64,000 bases of DNA from Bacteroides faecichinchillae JCM 17102. GTDB taxonomy: Bacteria; Bacteroidota; Bacteroidia; Bacteroidales; Bacteroidaceae. The DNA lies in contig NZ_BAKK01000017.1 of the NCBI RefSeq assembly GCF_000614145.1, forward strand, positions 1 to 64,000. Reading direction: 5' to 3'. Numbering within the stretch: the stretch's first letter is position 1; the number at the start of each line of letters is the position of its first letter. Shown here in pieces: positions 38,109 through 47,718 of the stretch. Under the pieces are notes generated by a model. That model was not told the DNA's origin. It did not search any database and saw only the letters and a list, made by a program, of their open reading frames with translations. Both the position numbers and the translations under genes were made by a program.

Positions 38109-38564
38109 TTAAATACAGGAAGAGATATCTTCTTTTCCTACACAATCTGAACAAATTCCTTTCACCATATAATTAATACTCTCCATCATAAACCCTTCCG
38201 GTAAATCAATAACCGGAATTTGTATTCCCTTAAAACAAAATGTACGATGGCATTTTTCACAATAAAAATGTGTATGCATATCATCTACACTACATTCACA
38301 CTCACTACTACAAACCTCATATTTCAAAGATCCGCTACCATCTTCAATACCATGTATCAGGTGACGGCTCAGAAACAAAGTCAAAGTACGAAAAATCGTT
38401 GATTTATCGACTGTATCTAATTTATCTTCCAAATCCGCTAATGAAACTGCATAAGGCACATCCATCATCGCACGCAAAATCAAAATACGCATCGAGGTTG
38501 GTTTTATATTTTTCTTCTCCAGTCGTTCTATATAAACTTGATTTGAATTCATTTCCTTCATCAT
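38109..38564 (-). CDS. Fur-family metalloregulator
   Basis: 151 residues. N-terminal winged helix (KKNIKPTSMRILILRAMMD, DKSTIFRTLTLFLSRHLIHGI), then metal sites: a His/Cys-rich segment VCSSECECSVDDMHTHFYCEKCHRTFCF and a C-terminal ICSDCVG. The two CxxC pairs (CEKC and CSDC) form the structural zinc site. It begins directly after the ATPase stop (ATPase stop 38565-38567), so the two are co-transcribed. The neighbouring zinc/cadmium-type ATPase and CDF exporter favour a Zur- or zinc-export-type role over iron. Confidence 0.85.
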   Translation of the reverse strand: MMKEMNSNQVYIERLEKKNIKPTSMRILILRAMMDVPYAVSLADLEDKLDTVDKSTIFRTLTLFLSRHLIHGIEDGSGSLKYEVCSSECECSVDDMHTHFYCEKCHRTFCFKGIQIPVIDLPEGFMMESINYMVKGICSDCVGKEDISSCI

Positions 38565-40433
38565 TTATTTTAGTAATTTTCCGATACGCATTGCATTGCA
38601 AATGGCTAAAAGCGCCACTCCAGAATCTGCAAATACAGCTTCCCACAATGTAGCGAGTCCACCTGTACCCAGAATAAGAATAATAATCTTAACAACAAAT
38701 GCAAAGGTAATATTTTGCCAGACAATACGGCGAGTATATTTTCCAATTTTTATTGCCGTTGCTAACTGAGAGGGATGATCATTTTGTATCACAACATCTG
38801 CTGTTTCAATAGCAACATCACTTCCTAGAGCTCCCATTGCCACTCCTACATCACTTAAAGCCAATACCGGAGCATCATTGATACCATCACCGACAAAAGC
38901 AACCTGACGCCCTTCCTGTTTCAATGCCTCCAAATGTTCCACTTTCCCACTAGGTAATAAATTACCATAAGCTTTATCAATTCCCAATTTTCGAGCAATA
39001 CTCTGTACAAGAGCATCCTTATCTCCCGATAATATTTCGATTTGTCGGACTCCCAATTTCTTTAGATCCAGAATAGCTTGATGTGCATCTTCTTTCAGTT
39101 CATCTACTAATACAACATAACCTATATATTGTTGGTCACGGGCACACAAAATCAAACTTTCAGGTATAGAACGTAGCTCAATGGGGTACGTTATATGAAA
39201 TTTATCCAGCAAGCGATAATTACCAACCATTATCTGCTGCCCGTTTATCTTTGTTTCCAAACCATAACCTGCCATTTCTCTTGAAAATTCGACTGGTAAA
39301 ATCGGAATGTTTTCTTGTCTGGCATACTCTATCACTGCCTTTGCCATCGGATGATTACTTTGACTTTCTGCTGAAACTATATACTGCAAAACCTCCTCCT
39401 CAGCCACGATTCCAATCACTTTATCCAATTTAAACTTTCCGGTAGTCAATGTCCCAGTTTTATCAAATACTACCGTATCAATTTTTGTTATGGCATCCAA
39501 ATAATTTCCTCCTTTAAACAGGATACCTCTGCGAGAAGCTGCTCCAATACCTCCGAAATATCCTAATGGAATACTAACCACCAACGCACAAGGACATGCT
39601 ATTACCAAGAATACCAATGCTTTATATAGCCATTCGGCAAATACATAACTAAATGTAGGTTGTAATAAACTATAACAAAAAGGTAAAGCCATTATTAATA
39701 AAGCTATTCCCATAACTACAGGCGTATAAATACGGGCTATCTTCCTCATAAAAACTTCAGTCGGAGCTTTACGCTCTGCCGCTTCCTCCACCATCTTCAA
39801 AACACGTGATAAAACACTCTGATCTGCTGACCTGTTTACTATCAGATGAATTATACGATCCGAAGGGATCATACCTGCCAATACCTCCTCTGATTGTTTA
39901 AAAAATCGAGGAACACTCTCTCCCGTTAAAGCGGCTGTATTCATAAGAACCGACTCATTCTGCAATGTGCCATCCAAAGGTACTCGTTCGCCTACCTTTA
40001 TCTCAATCGTTTCTCCAATCTGCACTTCAGCCGGAGTTACAATTTGTAACTCACCTTCCCTCAATACAGAAGCTGTTTGAGGACGCATATCCAATAAAGC
40101 ACGAATATTATCACGTGCTTTATCAACTGCATTATCCTGCAATTTCTCACCAACAGCATAAAACAACATTATAGCAACTCCTTCCGGATATTGGCCTATG
40201 ATAAAGGCTCCAATAGCAGCAAGACTCATTAACATAAACTCATTGGCAAAATCCTTCTCTTTCAATGACTCTAATGCTTCTTTAAGAACAGGTAACCCTA
40301 CAGGTAATATTGCGATGAGATACCAGATTAATCTAACATGTTCTGCGGCAAACCAACTTTGTTCAAAATGAGAAGCTAAAATCCCGCCTATCAGCATCAA
40401 GAACGAGAAACATTCATAACGATATTCTTTCAT
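38565..40433 (-). CDS. Heavy-metal-translocating P1B-type ATPase
   Basis: 622-residue inner-membrane metal pump without an N-terminal heavy-metal-binding domain. Motifs in order: actuator loop LTGESVP near residue 170, metal-site CPC in VIACPCALVVSIP near residue 280, phosphorylation site VFDKTGTLTTG near residue 325, the HP motif SNHPMAKA near residue 360, and VAFVGDGINDAPVLA near residue 520. CPC with a terminal helix containing Asp (AVFADSGVALLA) suggests zinc, cadmium or lead export (ZntA-like) more than copper. Followed without a gap by the Fur-family gene. Confidence 0.9.
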   Translation of the reverse strand: MKEYRYECFSFLMLIGGILASHFEQSWFAAEHVRLIWYLIAILPVGLPVLKEALESLKEKDFANEFMLMSLAAIGAFIIGQYPEGVAIMLFYAVGEKLQDNAVDKARDNIRALLDMRPQTASVLREGELQIVTPAEVQIGETIEIKVGERVPLDGTLQNESVLMNTAALTGESVPRFFKQSEEVLAGMIPSDRIIHLIVNRSADQSVLSRVLKMVEEAAERKAPTEVFMRKIARIYTPVVMGIALLIMALPFCYSLLQPTFSYVFAEWLYKALVFLVIACPCALVVSIPLGYFGGIGAASRRGILFKGGNYLDAITKIDTVVFDKTGTLTTGKFKLDKVIGIVAEEEVLQYIVSAESQSNHPMAKAVIEYARQENIPILPVEFSREMAGYGLETKINGQQIMVGNYRLLDKFHITYPIELRSIPESLILCARDQQYIGYVVLVDELKEDAHQAILDLKKLGVRQIEILSGDKDALVQSIARKLGIDKAYGNLLPSGKVEHLEALKQEGRQVAFVGDGINDAPVLALSDVGVAMGALGSDVAIETADVVIQNDHPSQLATAIKIGKYTRRIVWQNITFAFVVKIIILILGTGGLATLWEAVFADSGVALLAICNAMRIGKLLK

Positions 40434-40454
40434 ATTCTTCTTTTTCTTTGCTCA

Positions 40455-40489
40455 CAAAAGTAGGGAGAAATAAATGCAAACTGGTTGCA
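40455..40489 (-). promoter_or_regulatory. Promoter and palindrome before the metal ATPase operon
   Basis: On the minus strand TACTTTTG (40455-40462) matches TAnnTTTG 22 bases before the ATPase ATG. Immediately upstream, TGCAA-ACTGG-TTGCA (40475-40489) is a perfect 5-5-5 palindrome lying in the -33 to -7 spacer region, where a Fur-family repressor would block polymerase. Binding by the co-encoded regulator is inference. Confidence 0.55.
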
Positions 40490-40549
40490 AAGGTACCATT
40501 CTCATTATTTATTGTGACTTCAACACAATATTATACCCATAATGAGGAA

Positions 40550-40680
40550 TTGTAAAAATTAGTTAACGCCTTATACTTTTGCAATATTAAAATTAGAATT
40601 AATTAGTCACACGTATAATACGTAGCCACATTTGAAATATATGGAATGTCCGGCCTTCACAGGTCGGACATTCCATTTTA
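40550..40680 (+). ncRNA. sRNA-like unit 2 (paralogue of unit 1)
   Basis: Promoter TTG at 40550-40552 and TACTTTTG at 40574-40581, predicted RNA about 40588-40680 (93 nt). Carries GAATTAATTAGTCA-N9-TACGTAGCCACATTT at 40596-40633, identical in both blocks and spacing to unit 1. The 3' end is a strong stem, ATGGAATGTCCGGCC with GGTCGGACATTCCAT, followed by TTTTA. It is transcribed divergently from the metal ATPase operon. The remaining bases up to 40902 show no gene. Confidence 0.75.
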
Positions 40681-40902
40681 AGTTATTCAAGTAATTAGTC
40701 CCTCATTAGGAAAGATTAATTTTGTCTCATCTACATATTAATAATTTAAAGTACATCTGAGCTTTCGTTCCATTATAGTAGAACAAAAACTGTAGCGTAA
40801 ATAAGATAAATAAACTCTGTATAATTGTTTATTAACCTAAGCAATCAAAAAGGTTAGATTAATACCTCAACTTTCAGCCCATCTTTTTAAAACTTATTCA
40901 TT

Positions 40903-43221
40903 TCAATAACTGATTTTTACTCCTGCAAAGAAACTTCTGGGCAATGAAGGACCATAAATATAACCGGAATCCCGATCAGGTCCCTTATCGAAATCATTCT
41001 GATAAGAATTAAAGATATTCTGTATACCGACATTTACTTGTAAATCCATCGATTTATAAAGCTTGAAATCATAAGCAGCTTTCAAACTAATATCAAAGAA
41101 ATCTTTGGTATCAACTGTTATCGGAGCATCCAGAAAACCCGGGACTGCCTCGTGAGGAATTAGCATAGAACCTGTATAAGTTCCTGAGAATGCAATAGAC
41201 AAAGGTTTTATTGGAGTATAAGTAGCTGTGAAATAACCATAGGTATTTGGTGTACGCATCATTTTTCTTACTTTCGACGCTTCCTTATTCCACTCGTGCG
41301 GTTCATCATAGTGGCTCTGCTGCAAAGTTACTCCAGCCTGAATCTGAAATTTATTCAGATAAGCCATTTTCCCTTCCAAAGTCATTCCCTTTACTTGTGC
41401 ACCGGGAGCATTGTAACGTGTACGTTTCAGGACTCCATCTATTACTTCTCCATCTGTCAAGGCAAAAACATCAGATAACTTTGTATAGAATCCTTCTATC
41501 AAAAAGTTCATTTGAAAAGCTCCGAAACGATGGTAAATATCAGTTGAAACACTCAAACTATTAGACCTTTCTTCTTTCAAGTTATCTGCCAGCTCAATCA
41601 TCGCTACATTGCCACCTACATTCTCAATATGTAAATCCTCATCAAACGCCTGAGGTGCCCGGAAACCGGAAGAGTAACTTACACGAAAATTTATATCCTT
41701 CGTTAGATTGAAGCGCAAATTAGCACGAGGACTGAAAATTAGATGATCAATCAGATTATGTTTGTCGAAACGCCCGCCAATCAAGATTCCCCAATGATCA
41801 TTTTTCCATTCATTCTGCAAGAAAGCACTATAGATATCAACGTTCTGTTTAGTATGCCTGTTGTATCCCCACATATGATCCTCTAAACGGTCCTGATTAA
41901 ATTCAACTCCTGCCGTCAAGTCAGAAGGCATAAAAAGGCATTTATCAAACGTATAAATATATTGAGAACCTACTACCCAATTTAAGTCTGTAGTATTTCC
42001 ATAAGCATCCAAATCTTGTTTACCTCCATAATAACTATCCCGATCGATATGCTGAGCCGAAGCGAAAACATTGAAACGATGTTTCTCATTCGGAGAGAAA
42101 TAATCATACTTTAATCCACCACCGTTAATAGAATGTTCAGTCTGCTCTGCAACATTTGCTTCATGAGGAGGACGACTTAACAAATCTCCTCCTCTTCGGA
42201 ATTCTTCCATATGATGATACTCAAATGTTAGTTTTGAGTAAATGCTCGTTTTCAAAAAAGAACGAAATCCAATAGTTTGTCCATGCAATTTAGGAATTTC
42301 CGAGTAGCTGTCACCATCATAATCATAAGCTGAACGATGACGATTCTGTCCAAAAATATATAATCCGGCACGTTGACCGTCCGTTACAAGTGAAGCATTC
42401 AGAGCAGTGTTATTGTCAAACGCATCGCCATCTCCGATACCGGTAATTGTATGTGACAGCATACCCGAGTTACGAATTGGCTCTTTAGTAATAATATTAA
42501 TAGTACCTGCAATTGCTGATGAACCAAACAAAGCTGAACCTCCTCCACGCATTACTTCTACACGTTCTATCATACTAGTCGGAATCTGTTCAATACCATA
42601 TACACCAGAGAGAGAGCTAAATATAGGACGAGAATCCAACAAAATTTGTGTATATGGACCATCCAAACCATTGATCCGTACTTGTTGAAATCCACAGTTC
42701 TGACAATTCGATTCAACACGTACACCCGGTTGGAAGCTTAATCCCTGTGCTAATGTAGTAGAATTTGTATTTTCAAAGATTTTCAAATCTATTACATTTA
42801 CTAATGTCGGAGCCAAACGACGGGTAGTTTCATTACGATTAGCAGATACAACCACACCATCTAATGCTACCGCATCCTCTTCTATTTCAAAATCTTCTTC
42901 CAAAGTATGACCTTTCTTTAATATTACGTTCCTAGTGGCTGTTTTATAACCAACAGAACTTACTTCAAGTACAAAGTTTCCTTCAGGAAGATTTTTCAAA
43001 AAATAGTGCCCGGTTACATCAGTAACTGTTCCAATAGTCGTACCTTTTAAGGTAATCGTCATGTAGGGTAAATGTTCTTTTGTATTCTTATCAAGAATAT
43101 GCCCGATAATATTAGCATCCGATTTACGTAATTCAGGATGTTCATCTTGAGCTGCTTGTCCTTCAGTAGCAGGCAATAATGCACAGCACAGACAGACAAG
43201 CGAAAATATGTATTTTTTCAT
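40903..43221 (-). CDS. TonB-dependent receptor
   Basis: 772-residue outer-membrane importer. Order: signal peptide (about residues 1-24), carboxypeptidase-regulatory-like domain at residues 35-110, a TonB-box-like stretch, plug with CQNCGFQQVRINGLDGPYT near residue 175 and GSSAIAGTINIITK near residue 235, then a 22-strand barrel ending in FFAGVKISY with a terminal aromatic residue. The CxxC pair in the plug is notable. Next to a Fur-family regulator, a metal ATPase and a His-containing small membrane protein, a metal or metallophore substrate is likely. No partner SusD gene is present, so it is not a polysaccharide receptor. Confidence 0.88.
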   Translation of the reverse strand: MKKYIFSLVCLCCALLPATEGQAAQDEHPELRKSDANIIGHILDKNTKEHLPYMTITLKGTTIGTVTDVTGHYFLKNLPEGNFVLEVSSVGYKTATRNVILKKGHTLEEDFEIEEDAVALDGVVVSANRNETTRRLAPTLVNVIDLKIFENTNSTTLAQGLSFQPGVRVESNCQNCGFQQVRINGLDGPYTQILLDSRPIFSSLSGVYGIEQIPTSMIERVEVMRGGGSALFGSSAIAGTINIITKEPIRNSGMLSHTITGIGDGDAFDNNTALNASLVTDGQRAGLYIFGQNRHRSAYDYDGDSYSEIPKLHGQTIGFRSFLKTSIYSKLTFEYHHMEEFRRGGDLLSRPPHEANVAEQTEHSINGGGLKYDYFSPNEKHRFNVFASAQHIDRDSYYGGKQDLDAYGNTTDLNWVVGSQYIYTFDKCLFMPSDLTAGVEFNQDRLEDHMWGYNRHTKQNVDIYSAFLQNEWKNDHWGILIGGRFDKHNLIDHLIFSPRANLRFNLTKDINFRVSYSSGFRAPQAFDEDLHIENVGGNVAMIELADNLKEERSNSLSVSTDIYHRFGAFQMNFLIEGFYTKLSDVFALTDGEVIDGVLKRTRYNAPGAQVKGMTLEGKMAYLNKFQIQAGVTLQQSHYDEPHEWNKEASKVRKMMRTPNTYGYFTATYTPIKPLSIAFSGTYTGSMLIPHEAVPGFLDAPITVDTKDFFDISLKAAYDFKLYKSMDLQVNVGIQNIFNSYQNDFDKGPDRDSGYIYGPSLPRSFFAGVKISY

Positions 43222-43314
43222 TTTTCGTTCGTTGTTCGTTCTTACTTATAAATAATGAGATGAAAGCATAGATAATTAATAGCCTGTGCAAAGAATCAGA
43301 CATTATCTTCTATT

Positions 43315-43659
43315 TTAAACTATATAGACACGAACAACTGGTGGTGCTCGAAGTGCTACCACGCCATAATAAGGTGCATGATAATGTGAAAGTTGCGGAC
43401 GTTTCAGCAACAAACACAATATGCAAAGGCCAGTTAAAGAAACAAGAAAAAGAGTAGTGGCGCCATCAGTTATCAAATGAGATAACAATTGAATGGATAA
43501 CAGCTCAACCGTAGTATGGCTATGCGCCGCCCCTTTCTTAAAAGGATGTGAATGGACAATTGTTGCTCCATTGACCACGTGTACGTGGGCAAAGAATGTA
43601 ATGCCTGCCATGTACGAAATAAACAGTACTGGCAGAAAATAACGCATCATATGAAGCAT
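43315..43659 (-). CDS. Small His-containing membrane protein
   Basis: About 114 residues with two hydrophobic helices and a periplasmic loop holding HVHVVNGATIVHSHPFKKGAAHSH-type histidine clusters, a plausible metal-binding face (positions about 20-45). The frame could begin at 43695, but a -7 box at 43693-43700 overlaps that ATG, so the start at 43657-43659 (MLHMMRYF) is preferred. Lies directly upstream of the TonB receptor gene and probably shares its transcript. Family not recognised. Confidence 0.65.
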   Translation of the reverse strand: MLHMMRYFLPVLFISYMAGITFFAHVHVVNGATIVHSHPFKKGAAHSHTTVELLSIQLLSHLITDGATTLFLVSLTGLCILCLLLKRPQLSHYHAPYYGVVALRAPPVVRVYIV

Positions 43660-43692
43660 CAATCGTTTCACCTCTTTTTTATTTAGAGGCGA

Positions 43693-43700
43693 CAAAGATA
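43693..43700 (-). promoter_or_regulatory. -7 box before the His-containing protein and TonB receptor
   Basis: Minus-strand TATCTTTG matches TAnnTTTG. It decides the start of the downstream gene: an ATG at 43695 lies within the promoter and cannot be on the transcript. Confidence 0.6.
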
Positions 43701-43741
43701 CAAACTATTCATTTAGGAATCAATCCCTATTAATAATGATT

Positions 43742-45339
43742 TTAATAGACAGCTGAAGCTATCACTTGGATAAATAAAATAAGAAATACCATAGCAATCG
43801 GATAAACGGTTGCATAAGCCACGCTAGGGATATTACTGTCCACCATCGAATCAGCAGCAGCTAATCCCGGTGTACTGGTCATGCCACCAGTAATCGTTCC
43901 TAATAAATCCAAAAGACTGATCTTAAACACCAAACGACCGACAACAACAGCTACTAACATAGGAACCAATGTGATAGCAGCGCCTACCCCAAACATCAAT
44001 AATCCGCTCTCTTGGAAAGTAGCTACCAGATTCTTTCCGGCAGAAGTACCAACTTCTGCGAGAAAAAGTAACAAACCTAATTGGCGCAATAACTGATTAG
44101 CAGGGCCAGACATAGACCAAAGAATAGGACCTGTTTTACCAATAGCACTCAGAAATAATGCTACCATCAGTACTCCTCCAGTCAATCCGGGAGAAAAAGA
44201 AACGCTATCTGAGAAAGATATATTCAATTTGCCAAATAATACCCCCAGTACAATTCCCATCGCAATTGGGAAGAAATCCGTATCAGACAGTTTTTTCACA
44301 TCGTTACCCAGCAAACGAGCTATTCCCTTGATTCCCTCTTTCTCACCAACGACCATCAGTTTATCGCCAAACTTTAATGCGAGATCCGGAGAAGGAGATA
44401 AGTCAATACCACTTCTACGGACACGAGTCACTGTACAGGCAAAGTTCTTTTGCAGATTTAAATCCCCTAGTTGCTTGTTAATCATATCTTTTTTAGTAAG
44501 CAACAAAGACTCTATCTCTTGAGTCTTATCTAATGGAAGTTCCCCTTCTTCACGTTCTCCAACCAGCAATGCCAATTGATTCAATGACTCCTCACTACCC
44601 ACAGCCTGAATATAATCTCCTTCATGTAACACGGTGTATGCTGTAGGAATCGAGATTTCATCTTGATGTTTAAGACGTGAAATCACAGCCCCTGTCATAG
44701 CTCGAGCATTAATTTGCATCAAACTGCGATTAAATACATTTGAGTTAGTTATACGATAAATACAGGTTCTCAATTCGGGAAATTGTCCACGACGTTCTAT
44801 TTCCAAACGACGTGCTTCTTTGTCCAAATCGACCTTCATTACTTTAGGGAGCAACTTCACAAACAAAATAACCCCAATAACCCCAAAGGATAGGCTATAC
44901 CATAGGCAATAGATGCCAATGGCGAATTGGTACTATCAATAGCTACAGCTAATCCTGGCGTACTAGTAAGTGCTCCCGCAATTAGCCCTACAATACTCGG
45001 TGTGTCAATGTTGAATGCATACTTCAATCCAACCGCGGTCAGGCAGGCAGAACTTATAATAAGCATAGTAATGAGAATCAGCGTTTTTCCTTTACTACGA
45101 AAAGAATCAAAGAAACCGGGACCCGCCTGAATTCCAATGGTAAAAATAAAAAGTACCAAACCAAAATTTCCCAGCTCTTTGGGAATAATAACGCCAAAAT
45201 GCCCGAAAAGAAGAGCAATAAAGATCACCGCTGACACGTCAAGCGATAGCCCCTTAAGCTTAATTCTTCCCAGCATAAAACCTAATGCGACAATCAGGAA
45301 GAGAGAAAAATAAGAGGACTGCAACAAGTCAATTAACAT
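43742..45339 (-). pseudogene. AspT/YidE-type transporter with two RCK_C domains, frameshifted
   Basis: Inner-membrane antiporter-like protein of about 530 residues, of the aspartate:alanine exchanger family. Two minus-strand frames (45339-44857 and 44866-43742) join if one base is added to the T-run (AAA on the plus strand at 44885-44887), so AYPLGLLGLFCL becomes AYPFGVIGVILFVKLLP. Each membrane half has the duplicated GALTSTPGLA / GGMTSTPGLAAA signature, and two RCK_C units lie between them (MTGAVISRLKHQDEI; FACTVTRVRRSGIDL). Substrate unknown. Confidence 0.87.
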
Positions 45340-45370
45340 ACTGTAAAAAGGTTAGTTAGTGTTAGGGAGG

Positions 45371-45378
45371 CAAAGGTA
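45371..45378 (-). promoter_or_regulatory. -7 box of the AspT-type transporter
   Basis: Minus-strand TACCTTTG matches TAnnTTTG 32 bases before the ATG at 45339, in the short gap after the CDF gene. Confidence 0.55.
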
Positions 45379-45388
45379 CGGATTTATT

Positions 45389-46287
45389 TCAATCCTTACA
45401 ACATTCCATATCACAAGTCGTTCCCTCATCTTCTATTTCCAAAGTAGCATGATGGATGCCTGCTTGATCCAAGACCGTTTTTACAGAACATTTTACTTGC
45501 TCCATTTTAGCAATATCATTAATAACCAGATGAGCTGTTAATGCAGTTTCGGTCGTACTTATAGCCCAGATATGAACGTGATGGCAACTTTTCACTCCTG
45601 GCTGTTCTAAAATAAGTTGCACTATCTTTTGAGAATCTATACCTACCGGAACGCCATCTAATGATAAACGGAGACTGTCATGAAGTAACCCCCATGTAGA
45701 AATAACAATAATAACTGCAATCATCAATCCGATGATGGGATCAACAATACTCCAACCCGTATAAGCTATAACAAGTCCCGAAACAACTACTCCAACAGAC
45801 ACTAATGCATCTGCTGTCATGTGCAAATAAGCACCTTTTACATTTAAATCTTTCTCCTTATCTTTAAGAAATAGCCATGCCGTAACAGCATTGATTATTA
45901 CTCCTACTCCAGCAGTCCAAGCAATGGCAAAACCATCAACCGCTACTGGATGAAACAATTTATCAATACTTTCAGCAACAATCACTCCGACTGCCACCAG
46001 TAGAATAACTGCATTCAGCAAAGAAACAAGGATTGTACTCTTTTTGTATCCATAAGTATAACGGCTATTAGGCTTACTCCTTGCAGACGGAAAGCAAGCA
46101 TAGCCAATACCAGACTAGCCACATCCCCTAAATTATGTCCGGCATCCGAAAGTAATCCAAGTGAATTGGAATAAAAACCAACACTAAATTCTACAACAAC
46201 AAAAGCCACATTAAGAAATATTCCTATAAGAAAAGCTTTATTGAGCGATGTCAGCTGATGATTATGTTCGTGGTGATGAGTTTCCAT
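45389..46287 (-). pseudogene. Cation diffusion facilitator (CzcD/ZitB-like), frameshifted
   Basis: Zinc/cadmium:proton antiporter of about 298 residues. Frames 46287-46015 and 46021-45389 join if one base is added near 46074-46075, restoring GVKPNSRYTYGYKKSTILVSLLN. The N-terminus is His-rich (HHHEHNH). Metal-site motifs are intact: LLSDAGHNLGDV near residue 48 and HMTADALVSVGVV near residue 155. The cytosolic domain carries HHVHIWAIS near residue 235 and a Cys/Asp end (TTCDMECCKD). Adds a second export route to the metal block. Confidence 0.9.
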
Positions 46288-46541
46288 ATCATATCATTTT
46301 TATTTATGAAAAACATCTTATGCTTAAAATTAGTTCATGCCATTTATTAAAGTTATTACCGTTTTTAAAACTAAGAAATTGACTTAAAACAAATCCTTTA
46401 AAAAGAATTGGGTTCCCTCGTATTGCCAACTAGTTTTTTAGTTATCTCTGGCTCCGTTTTTTGATAAAAACCTTCTAAAATCAGTCTATATACTATGTTG
46501 TAACCAATAAATTAATATGTTCAACTAAAAAGATAAAGAAA

Positions 46542-46801
46542 ATGTCTACAGAAATATCTCCCAATACAGCTGTAACTAATAGTAGTCTAATATCAACAAC
46601 TGCAATTGTATCACAGACAACAAATTCTGTTCTAAAAACACAGAATACAATTATGCCAAAGCCTTTAAAGTAATACCTCCACGTCAGAACTTCGATGAAC
46701 AACGTCCATTTGTTTTTTCCATAATAGGTTTTGCCATATTTTATATTTTAACTCTCTTAATCGGACGAATCATCAAAACCAAAATATTACATAACTTTTG
46801 A
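46542..46801 (+). pseudogene. Small single-helix membrane protein, frameshifted
   Basis: A plus-strand ATG at 46542 opens a Ser/Thr/Asn-rich segment that stops at 46673, but adding one T to the run at 46664-46666 continues as PKPFKVIPPRQNFDEQRPF, then a hydrophobic helix VFSIIGFAIFYILTLLIG and a basic tail, with stop at 46799-46801. The whole would be 86 residues, N-out, tail-anchored. No family recognised. It fills most of the otherwise empty 720 bases between the CDF and KDPG aldolase genes. Confidence 0.6.
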
Positions 46802-47014
46802 TGTACTATAATACAGTTCATTCAAAAACATAGAAAAACCACCAAAATGATCACTCATTCCGATGGTTTATCCCTTTTTAAACACCTTTAAACAAAATGA
46901 AAATATGCCTCGTTACTAACAGAACTAACTAACCAATAGAGACATATTTCAAGGAGGCTGGTCACTACCAAGCTCCTGTTTCTATTTACTAAACCATATA
47001 TTTAAAAAGTCTTA

Positions 47015-47680
47015 TTAACGAGCCTCAGCAATATATCCAAGAGCTTCTTTACATTTTTCTGTTACATAAGCCCAATCTTTTGCTACCACCTTGTCTTTCG
47101 GAAACAGTTTAGAGCCCATGCCAACGCAAAATACACCTGCCTTAATCCATCCAGTCAGATTTTCTTGAGTGGGTTCTACTCCACCGGTAACCATTAGTTT
47201 AGACCATGGCATCGGAGCCATTAAGCCTTTCACAAAATTAGTTCCATATACATCACCCGGGAATACTTTGCAAAGATCGCAACCTACTTCCTGTGCGAAC
47301 CCAACTTCTGACACTGAACCGCAACCCGGTGTATAAGCTACTAAACGGCGATTGCAGATTTTAGCTATTTCAGGATTGAACAAGGGACCTACAACAAAGT
47401 TTGCACCTAATTGTAAATACATAACAGCGGTAGCAGGATCAACGATGGATCCAATGCCAATTGCCATTTCAGGACACTCTTTTGCTGCAAACTTTACGAT
47501 TTCAGCAAATACTTCTTGTGCAAAATCACCACGATTAGTGAATTCAAAAGCACGAACACCACCATCATAACAGGCTTTCACTACTTTCTTTGCAACTTCT
47601 GCATCTTTGTGATAAAATACAGGAACCATACCTGTAGAACCCATCTTATTCAATACGGCTATTTTATCAAATCTTGCCAT
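47015..47680 (-). CDS. eda: KDPG / 4-hydroxy-2-oxoglutarate aldolase
   Basis: Class I aldolase cleaving 2-keto-3-deoxy-6-phosphogluconate to pyruvate and glyceraldehyde 3-phosphate. 221 residues; the Schiff-base Lys is in [10 protein letters not shown] near residue 137 and the catalytic Glu in [10 protein letters not shown] near residue 46; [11 protein letters not shown] and VTGGVEPT are also present. It follows kdgK by 38 bases in the same operon, completing the lower hexuronate pathway. Confidence 0.94.
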   Translation of the reverse strand: MARFDKIAVLNKMGSTGMVPVFYHKDAEVAKKVVKACYDGGVRAFEFTNRGDFAQEVFAEIVKFAAKECPEMAIGIGSIVDPATAVMYLQLGANFVVGPLFNPEIAKICNRRLVAYTPGCGSVSEVGFAQEVGCDLCKVFPGDVYGTNFVKGLMAPMPWSKLMVTGGVEPTQENLTGWIKAGVFCVGMGSKLFPKDKVVAKDWAYVTEKCKEALGYIAEAR

Positions 47681-47718
47681 CTCTAATAAATTATATATGA
47701 AGAATTAAAAATGAAGAA

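Noticed and set aside
43725..43737. CCCTATTAATAAT as a shared metal-box motif with 38035-38047
   Set aside because: The second occurrence is one arm of a terminator-like stem and the positions relative to promoters differ, so a common operator is not supported.
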